Source: Anaerolineales bacterium
GTDB taxonomy: Bacteria > Chloroflexota > Anaerolineae > 4572-78 > NAK82
Assembly (NCBI GenBank): GCA_024643945.1
Contig: JAHELX010000200.1
Span: 1 to 9,650 of the forward strand
Length of the DNA: 9,650 nucleotides
Direction of reading: 5' to 3'
Below are positions 6,283 through 9,650 of the stretch, one piece after another. The notes beneath the pieces are model-generated. The model was not told the DNA's origin. It saw only the letters and a list, made by a program, of their open reading frames with translations, and ran no database searches. Each line of letters starts with the position of its first letter. Positions within the stretch are counted from its first letter, which is position 1. The translations under genes were made by a program, and so were the position numbers.

Positions 6283-6330
6283 CACAAAGAGGCCGTCCCA
6301 TGGTAACTGACGTGGGACGGCCTCTTTGTG
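6283..6330. repeat. Hairpin A of R2 (18-bp perfect stem)
   Basis: CACAAAGAGGCCGTCCCA (6283-6300) and TGGGACGGCCTCTTTGTG (6313-6330) enclose the 12-nt loop TGGTAACTGACG. In R3 the stem is the same apart from one paired change, and the loop reads as the reverse complement. It could act as a bidirectional terminator. Confidence 0.85.
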
Positions 6331-6355
6331 ATCTTGCCAGGCGGGCAGTGTCGCA

Positions 6356-6381
6356 GCGGGCCCGATGGGGCTCGAACCCGC
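6356..6381 (-). other. tRNA 3'-end-like segment, copy R2
   Basis: Same T-arm-like sequence as in R1: GCGGGTTCGAGCCCC on the minus strand, then ATCGGGCCCGC. One change (G to A) breaks a T-stem pair, which argues against a working tRNA fold in this copy. No 5' half is nearby. Confidence 0.5.
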
Positions 6382-6397
6382 TTGTGACATCAACGCC

Positions 6398-6430
6398 AAA
6401 GCCGCTCGATGCGCTAGCTCGAGTGGCTTT
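6398..6430 (+). terminator. Hairpin B of R2
   Basis: AAAGCCGCTCGA (6398-6409) and TCGAGTGGCTTT (6419-6430) pair over 12 bp with one G-U pair and a 9-nt loop, followed by CCTTT. It is equivalent to 4706-4738 and 7404-7434; the loop has diverged while the stem is kept. Confidence 0.45.
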
Positions 6431-6467
6431 CCTTTACATCTGCCCTCATTCGAGGTAGTATTTGAGT

Positions 6468-6621
6468 ATGAGCCAAATATCCCAACAGATTTTGGAGCTA
6501 ATCGAACGTGACGAGGTAAGAATATCAGCTCATGAGTACGATGAGTTGGCTGAGGATGATATTTAGGCCGAGTCCAGAGCAATGGTCAAGCGATTTCAAG
6601 GTGAGGAGAGATGATGACTAA
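6468..6621 (+). pseudogene. DUF4258-type toxin, internally deleted
   Basis: From the ATG at 6468, 32 codons encode ISQQILELIERDEVRISAHE and then YDELAEDDI, resembling the start of small DUF4258-domain proteins (RISxHxxDELxxDDI), and stop at TAG 6564-6566. In the +1 frame, from 6565, the sequence reads RPSPEQWSSDFKVRRDDD and ends at TAA 6619-6621. This resembles the usual end of the same family, an RPDPxxW-type motif followed by basic residues. The central part with the beta strands, by my estimate 50-60 residues, is gone. The reconstructed stop overlaps the start of the next gene, the arrangement expected for an intact toxin-partner operon. The family assignment is from memory of its sequence pattern and is moderately sure; the two-frame structure is seen directly. 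Confidence 0.7.
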
Positions 6622-6829
6622 AAGGCGTATTTCAAAGCTGGTGCATGAAGGTGAGTATGTTGCCGAGGTTGAGGTGGAACTGATTTACACCGACGAGGGC
6701 TGGTCGCCATATTTATCTCTCAGTGATGCTCAAAAACTGGATGAAGTCCGGGAATCGCTTCGCCGAGGAGAACTTGAGGTAGCCGCTCGCCTCGCTCGGG
6801 TTTTCAAACTCACCCCTATTGCTGCTTGA
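6614..6829 (+). CDS. Small conserved protein, likely partner/antitoxin of the DUF4258 remnant
   Basis: A 71-residue acidic-basic protein with the segments HEGEYVAEVEVELI, GWSPYLSLSDAQKLDEV and SLRRGELEVAARLARVFKLTP. This pattern is, to my recollection, that of small proteins encoded next to DUF4258-type proteins; I cannot name a domain. GAGGAG (6603-6608) lies 5 bp before the ATG at 6614 and only 2 bp before the ATG at 6611, so I prefer 6614. It overlaps the reconstructed end of the toxin remnant, so the two were coupled. An intact antitoxin beside a broken toxin is a common decay state, since losing the toxin is harmless. The antitoxin role is inference. Confidence 0.75.
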   Translation: MTKRRISKLVHEGEYVAEVEVELIYTDEGWSPYLSLSDAQKLDEVRESLRRGELEVAARLARVFKLTPIAA

Positions 6830-6909
6830 TTTTGATTATGGCAATCATAACTGAATGACAGAAGCGAGAAACTGACCCATAAGGTGTGTTTCTAGTTACA
6901 ACGAGAATA

Positions 6910-6918
6910 TGCTATAAT
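6910..6918 (+). promoter_or_regulatory. Extended -10 promoter of the DUF433 gene
   Basis: TGC followed by a perfect TATAAT (6913-6918) forms an extended -10. The -35 region 17 bp upstream (TTCTAG, 6890-6895) is poor, which extended -10 promoters tolerate. Transcription would start near 6925, giving a leader of about 39 nt to the start at 6964. Confidence 0.6.
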
Positions 6919-6963
6919 GGATAAGCAGAATAGATGTCAGCCTGTCACGAATTGGAGATCGAT

Positions 6964-7233
6964 ATGGTCTTTACGCGGATAACTGTGGATCCAAACAAAA
7001 TGGGTGGGGTACCTTGCATTCGAGGGTTACGCATCCCGGTGGCTACGGTGGTAGGCATGGTCGCCGACGGGATGGCCGATGCCGAAATCTTGGAAGCGCA
7101 TCCCGATCTGGTGGTTGAGGACATTCGTGAAGCGCTTCGGTATGCAGGGGGATCTTGCTTGCAATTATCGCCCCAATCGCGACATCTCCGGCCCAAAACG
7201 CGCAAATCTGTCACCAGGCGGCGCCAGTCTTGA
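6964..7233 (+). CDS. DUF433-family antitoxin, orphan, with foreign C-terminus
   Basis: Residues 1-61 are a good DUF433 domain: FTRITVDPNKMGGVPCIRGL, then RIPVATVVGMVADGMADAEI and PDLVVEDIREALRYA, including its helix-turn-helix-like part. DUF433 proteins are typically antitoxins that pair with a DUF5615 PIN-like nuclease encoded directly downstream. Here no such gene follows. From about residue 62 the sequence (starting GGSCLQLSPQSRH) is no longer like the family but corresponds to the left end of repeat R3, read until a chance stop. So about 27 residues are repeat-derived. GGAG (6954-6957) lies 6 bp before the ATG at 6964; the in-frame ATG at 6934 lacks a good site. It may fold, but its partner is gone. 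Confidence 0.8.
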   Translation: MVFTRITVDPNKMGGVPCIRGLRIPVATVVGMVADGMADAEILEAHPDLVVEDIREALRYAGGSCLQLSPQSRHLRPKTRKSVTRRRQS

Positions 7234-7287
7234 CAGGGGTATATACGCTGCTCCCTTAGGGGCATTTATGTTGACTTAAGCCGTTGG

Positions 7288-7335
7288 CATAAAGAGGCCG
7301 TCCCACCTCAGTTACCATGGGACGGCCTCTTTATG
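7288..7335. repeat. Hairpin A of R3 (18-bp perfect stem, loop inverted relative to R2)
   Basis: CATAAAGAGGCCGTCCCA (7288-7305) and TGGGACGGCCTCTTTATG (7318-7335) enclose the loop CCTCAGTTACCA. Its reverse complement, TGGTAACTGAGG, matches the R2 loop at 11 of 12 positions. The C-G pair of the R2 stem (CACAAAG/CTTTGTG) is T-A here on both arms. Confidence 0.85.
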
Positions 7336-7360
7336 ATCTTGCCAGGGAGGCGGTGTCATA

Positions 7361-7386
7361 GCGGGCCCAACGAGGCTCGAACCCGC
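7361..7386 (-). other. tRNA 3'-end-like segment, copy R3
   Basis: On the minus strand GCGGGTTCGAGCCTCGT then TGGGCCCGC: a T-stem with a G-U pair around the canonical loop TTCGAGC. GTGTCA (7353-7358) before and TGACA (7390-7394) after could also close a longer simple hairpin around the GCGGG/CCCGC pair, so a non-tRNA structure is an alternative. Confidence 0.5.
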
Positions 7387-7403
7387 TTGTGACATCTACG
7401 CCG

Positions 7404-7434
7404 AAGCCGCTCGATCTATTGCATCGAGCGGCTT
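7404..7434 (+). terminator. Hairpin B of R3
   Basis: AAGCCGCTCGAT (7404-7415) and ATCGAGCGGCTT (7423-7434) form a 12-bp perfect stem with a 7-nt loop, followed by TCTTTG on the plus strand. It is equivalent to the hairpins at 4706-4738 and 6398-6430. Confidence 0.5.
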
Positions 7435-7447
7435 TCTTTGCTTGAGG

Positions 7448-7476
7448 TGTATACCACAGAAATCAAGTCTGGACAA
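7448..7476 (-). promoter_or_regulatory. Promoter-like sequence within R3
   Basis: On the minus strand TTGTCC (7476-7471), a 17-bp spacer and TATACA (7453-7448), with TGTGG before the -10 box as in R1. A transcript would run through hairpin B, the T-arm-like segment and hairpin A. Confidence 0.4.
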
Positions 7477-7645
7477 AGTTGCCAGATCTGGTCGCCGGTA
7501 GCTGCCCACAGCCGTTTCTGGATGGCTTGTTCTGTTTTGTGTCCGTCATTGATCAAAAGTTTTGTCGCCAATCACCTCCCCACATCGTACGAAGATAGCC
7601 CGAAGCACCTTCGCACGTCGATGGATCAGTTAAGTAGCCAGCACA

Positions 7646-8014
7646 GGGGCGGTGCCCTTCAAGCTGTCTCTTTATGGCGTGTCAGGTGTCGACGATTTCG
7701 ACCTGCAAATCGTCACTCAGCCGAGTATCCAGACGCCGCGCCAGGACTTCCAGTTTTCGGATCTGGACGCATCCAGCGTGCGCGGCAGCTATTGCGTCGA
7801 GGGTGAACTGCGCAAACCAGGCGCAGGGTTGCGCGACTACCTGACGATTGCGGCCATCCTGTACAACGCCCAGGGGTAGGTCATCAACTTTCACAGTTAC
7901 GATGAGTTTTTTCCCGAAGATGTGGTGGGCGACCAGACACTGGGTGTTCAAGTCTGTGTTGACCCTCCCGGCCAGCAGGTCGCCGACTACGAGGTGCGAG
8001 CCTGGGGGCAGTGA
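7646..8014 (+). pseudogene. FxLYD-like domain protein, C-terminal fragment with in-frame stop
   Basis: The frame begins abruptly at the right edge of R3 and reads PFKLSLYGVSGVDDFDLQIV, then SYCVEGELRKPGAGLRDYLT and IAAILYNAQG, a TAG at 7877-7879, and continues in the same frame as VINFHSYDEFFPEDVVGDQT, VCVDPPGQQVADYEVRAWGQ and TGA at 8012-8014. The pattern (a strand-rich domain with ILYNAQGxVINF and a final VADYEVRAWGQ) fits the last two beta-sandwich domains of FxLYD-type secreted or lipid-anchored proteins. The signal peptide and N-terminal part are missing. A GTG at 7652 has no ribosome binding site. Truncation plus an internal stop mark it as a pseudogene; a readthrough stop is unlikely. 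Family naming is moderately sure. Confidence 0.75.
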
Positions 8015-8106
8015 TAATTCCAGCTTCAACGGCCGCCTATGGCCAGGCAGGAGTCGCAGCGTGCCCTCGCGTTCAGGAGTGAGGACGCCGGCTGGCCGAG
8101 CAAAGC

Positions 8107-8274
8107 ATGGCGCCGGACGGGCAGGACGTGCCAGAGGTTCACTTCGAGTTCGCGCTCCCCCTGGACGATCCCTCGCTGGTGCTCCTGAGCTACGACGAGC
8201 AGAGCTACCGCCCCTGGGGGCCATCTCCCGAGTGGGAGCTGCTGACCCCAAGCCTTGATCCCTTCGGGTTCTGA
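8107..8274 (+). pseudogene. C-terminal gene fragment, unidentified
   Basis: A 55-codon frame from an ATG at 8107 gives PEVHFEFALPLDDPSLVLLS, YDEQSYRPWGPSPEWELLTP and a final SLDPFGF, which reads as genuine protein and ends at TGA 8272-8274. Upstream in the same frame is a TGA at 8080-8082, before which another coding-like run (ASTAAYGQAGVAACPRVQE) is seen. There is no ribosome binding site. It looks like the tail of a decayed gene, close behind the FxLYD-like fragment. I do not recognise the family. A small intact gene is possible but less likely. Confidence 0.5.
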
Positions 8275-8347
8275 TTTGCGTTGAGCTGTAAGGTCTTAGC
8301 TCCTTACCCTTTTGCATACCGACAGTGGCTGTACTGCCTGCAACGCT

Positions 8348-9250
8348 TCAGCAGCCGCGCAGGCCAGCTTGGGGCTCATCCCTGGACTGTGGCCAGCTCA
8401 AGGCTGCATAGGTCTGGGGCTGGCGCTGACGGTGAAAGGGAAAAAGATCCCCCCAGAACTCGCGCACCCCAAAATCCAGTTCAGCTACCAGCACGGCCGG
8501 CTCATCACGGGGCGCCTGGGCCAGGATTTGCCCCAGCGGGTCGCTGATAAAGCTGCTGCCGTAAAAAGTGACCTCGTCCTCAACGCCAATCCGATTGACG
8601 GCGATCATAAAGGTATTGTTCATAATGCCGTTGGCTACAATCACCTTTTCCCAAAGCGGCTCCGAATCGAAATCGGGCGCAGTAGGTTCTGAGCCAATGG
8701 CAGTGGGATAAACGATGATTTCGGCCCCTTTCAGGCTGTAGATACGAGCCAACTCGGGGAACCATTGGTCATAACAGGTGGGCAGAGCCACTTGTGCCCC
8801 GGCGATGGTGTGCAGCGGATAATCCGAATCACCCGGTTGAAAGTATCCATCTTCGTGATAGCCGGGTCCGCTAGGAATGTGTTGCTTGCGCGTTTTGCCA
8901 AGCAGGGTGCCATCTGGGCCAAAACAGATGGCCGTGTTGTATCCAGGGCCGACCCCTTCAAAGAGAGAGGCCGTGACGAACGCCCCTGCTTCTCGTGCCA
9001 AATCGCACGCAAAGCGGCAGGTGGGGCCTTCAGGGATGCTCTCGGCGTAGGGCGAAGCATCTATGCCTGGTCGGGTGGCAAAGTATGGGTGCAGGGTCAG
9101 CTCTTGCAAGCAGATAAGTTGCGCTCCCTGGCGGGCAGCTTCCAGCACGCCAGCTCGCAATCGCTCCCGGTGCTGGCTAGCATGGGGCTGCCAGCGCTCC
9201 TGTACCAGTCCGACCACCAGCTTTCGCCTGGCTGAAGATCGCGTAGCCAT
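8348..9250 (-). CDS. Carbon-nitrogen hydrolase (nitrilase superfamily), N-carbamoylputrescine amidase-like
   Basis: A 300-residue cytoplasmic amidase with the complete catalytic triad: E50 in CLQELTLHPYF, K122 in GKTRKQHIP and C159 in LPTCYDQWFPE. The segments YHEDGYFQPGD and LKGAEIIVYPTAIGSEP resemble N-carbamoylputrescine amidase (AguB) and beta-ureidopropionase, which remove a carbamoyl group to release an amine, CO2 and ammonia. The exact substrate cannot be fixed; no agmatine deiminase gene is in the window. I chose the ATG at 9250, preceded by AAGGA (9258-9262) at 7 bp; the in-frame ATG at 9307 has no such site. It is divergent from an Lrp/AsnC regulator with 128 bp between the starts, which suggests local control. 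The length is normal for the family. Confidence 0.93.
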   Translation of the reverse strand: MATRSSARRKLVVGLVQERWQPHASQHRERLRAGVLEAARQGAQLICLQELTLHPYFATRPGIDASPYAESIPEGPTCRFACDLAREAGAFVTASLFEGVGPGYNTAICFGPDGTLLGKTRKQHIPSGPGYHEDGYFQPGDSDYPLHTIAGAQVALPTCYDQWFPELARIYSLKGAEIIVYPTAIGSEPTAPDFDSEPLWEKVIVANGIMNNTFMIAVNRIGVEDEVTFYGSSFISDPLGQILAQAPRDEPAVLVAELDFGVREFWGDLFPFHRQRQPQTYAALSWPQSRDEPQAGLRGC

Positions 9251-9294
9251 CTTTAAATCCTTCTCCCTTTCTTGGCAGAAATGATTGGGTGTTG

Positions 9295-9336
9295 GCCGAT
9301 TCGGCAATATAATGCTGAAACTATTGACTTTTCAGC
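9295..9336. promoter_or_regulatory. Candidate operators between the amidase and Lrp/AsnC genes
   Basis: Two palindromes lie in the divergent region: GCCGATTCGGC (9295-9305) and GCTGAAA (9314-9320) with TTTCAGC (9330-9336). The second overlaps the -35 box of the regulator promoter. They are plausible binding sites for the regulator itself, which as an Lrp/AsnC protein would bind short palindromes and wrap DNA. Function is inference. Confidence 0.45.
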
Positions 9337-9351
9337 CGACTCGTGTATACT
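9324..9351 (+). promoter_or_regulatory. Promoter of the Lrp/AsnC gene
   Basis: TTGACT (9324-9329), a 16-bp spacer and TATACT (9346-9351) make a good sigma-70 promoter. Transcription would start near 9358, about 20 nt before the start codon. Confidence 0.65.
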
Positions 9352-9378
9352 GGGAGTATCTTATCATCAGGGGCAGAA

Positions 9379-9650
9379 TTGGCAAACTTGGACGCATTGG
9401 ATAGAGCCCTTATCCGCTATCTCAATCAAGACGCGCGTATACCGAGCGCTCGCATAGCCCGTGAACTAAATGTAGCCGAGCGCACTGTGCGTCATCGGAT
9501 TGCCCGCTTGATTGAACGCAAGGTCATCCGGCCCGTCGCAGTGGTCAACCCGATTGCCTTCGGATATGACCTGTCTGTCGACATTTTTTGCGAAGTTGAT
9601 GGGGGGAAGCAGAGTCAGGCAATCGAGGCCATTGTGGCCATGCCCGAAGT
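9379..9650 (+). CDS. Lrp/AsnC-family transcriptional regulator (5' part, cut by window end)
   Basis: The first 90 codons are present. Residues about 4-52 form the AsnC-type winged helix-turn-helix: LDALDRALIRYLNQDARIPS, ARIARELNVAERTVRHRIAR, LIERKVIRPVAVVNP. The ligand-sensing RAM domain begins at about residue 64 (LSVDIFCEVD) and runs off the window. These regulators form octamers that respond to amino acids or related small molecules. The start is a TTG at 9379 with AGGGG (9369-9373) at 5 bp; no ATG or GTG in frame fits the family N-terminus better. Divergence from the amidase gene suggests that it controls that gene and itself. Confidence 0.9.
   Translation, partial: MANLDALDRALIRYLNQDARIPSARIARELNVAERTVRHRIARLIERKVIRPVAVVNPIAFGYDLSVDIFCEVDGGKQSQAIEAIVAMPE

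Larger units (their letters stand above)
6148..6432. repeat. Composite repeat copy R2
   Basis: It aligns with 7155-7434 (R3) in direct orientation. Shared landmarks in order: GGCCCAAAA and GCGCAAATCTG, TTGACAGGGG, GGGGCATTTATGTT, TTAAGCCGTTGGCA, hairpin A (6283-6330), ATCTTGCCAGG, the T-arm-like segment (6356-6381) and hairpin B (6398-6430). It lacks the promoter-side module that follows hairpin B in R1 and R3. On its right begins the toxin remnant. A small CCCCC/GGGGG hairpin (6246-6257) is kept in shortened form in R3. Confidence 0.8.
7155..7643. repeat. Composite repeat copy R3, the fullest copy
   Basis: The left part (7155-7434) matches R2 and the right part (7361-7643) matches R1, so R3 shows the whole unit: left module, hairpin A (7288-7335), T-arm-like segment (7361-7386), hairpin B (7404-7434), promoter-like module (7448-7476) and right module ending at TAGCCAGCA (7643). 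Both edges cut genes: the left edge replaces the end of the DUF433 gene, and the right edge abuts an FxLYD-like fragment without its start. I see no transposase, no terminal inverted repeats and no obvious target-site duplication. Confidence 0.8.

Noticed and set aside
4600..7643. A CRISPR array
   Set aside because: The repeats are three long degenerate units of hundreds of bp at irregular distances, not short identical repeats with regular spacers.
4600..7643. An insertion sequence
   Set aside because: No transposase-like protein, terminal inverted repeats or clear target duplications were found in any of the three copies.
8284..8313. An intrinsic terminator between the second fragment and the amidase (GTAAGG/CCTTAC then CCTTTT)
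   Set aside because: The stem is only 6 bp and competes with an overlapping GAGCT/AGCTC pairing; the U-run is short.
7688..8317. A 211-codon open frame on the minus strand
   Set aside because: It lies opposite the FxLYD-like and second fragments, whose plus-strand frames look like real protein. Its product is Arg/Pro/Ala-rich without motifs, typical of antisense shadow in GC-rich DNA.

Overview
The window looks like bacterial chromosomal DNA of moderately high GC with standard sigma-70-type promoters and Shine-Dalgarno sites. The gene set is a CarD-family regulator, a soluble NarL-type two-component pair, a cold-shock protein paired with a glycine-rich RRM protein, small toxin-antitoxin modules, FxLYD-like secreted-protein remnants and an amidase next to an Lrp/AsnC regulator. 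This would suit a Chloroflexota (Anaerolineae-like) genome or metagenome-assembled genome, but that is inference from gene content only; no marker gene is present.

Layout. (1) 1-640 (minus): a possible small hypothetical gene, and a short-chain dehydrogenase that has lost its middle but kept both ends. (2) 641-1116: no gene recognised; a 13-bp inverted repeat sits just past the response-regulator stop. (3) 1117-3220 (minus): carD-like gene, soluble sensor histidine kinase, response regulator, probably one operon. (4) 3221-3832: non-coding stretch with two palindromic elements and weak coding remnants. (5) 3833-4551 (minus): cold-shock operon csp-rbp with a clear promoter, a leader of about 135 nt and an intrinsic terminator inside that leader. 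(6) 4600-7643: a toxin-antitoxin region punctuated by three direct copies of a degenerate composite repeat (R1, R2, R3) carrying a tRNA T-arm-like segment and strong hairpins. Between R1 and R2 lies an intact AbrB/PIN (VapBC-like) pair. Between R2 and R3 lie an internally deleted DUF4258-type toxin remnant, its intact small partner, and an orphan DUF433 antitoxin whose C-terminus is replaced by R3 sequence. (7) 7644-8274 (plus): two C-terminal gene fragments, one FxLYD-like with an in-frame stop. (8) 8348-9650: a carbon-nitrogen hydrolase (minus) and a divergent Lrp/AsnC regulator (plus, cut by the window edge), sharing a 128-bp promoter region with palindromes.

The intact genes are regulators and stress-response proteins: CarD with the two-component pair, the CSP/RRM RNA chaperones, a toxin-antitoxin pair and an amidase with its probable local regulator. 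The rest is gene decay: two genes that kept both ends and lost the middle, and several remnants abutting repeats. The observations most worth checking are the three-copy repeat (possibly a tRNA-derived element or a small RNA), the inverted hairpin loop between two of its copies with compensatory stem changes, and the terminator inside the csp leader.
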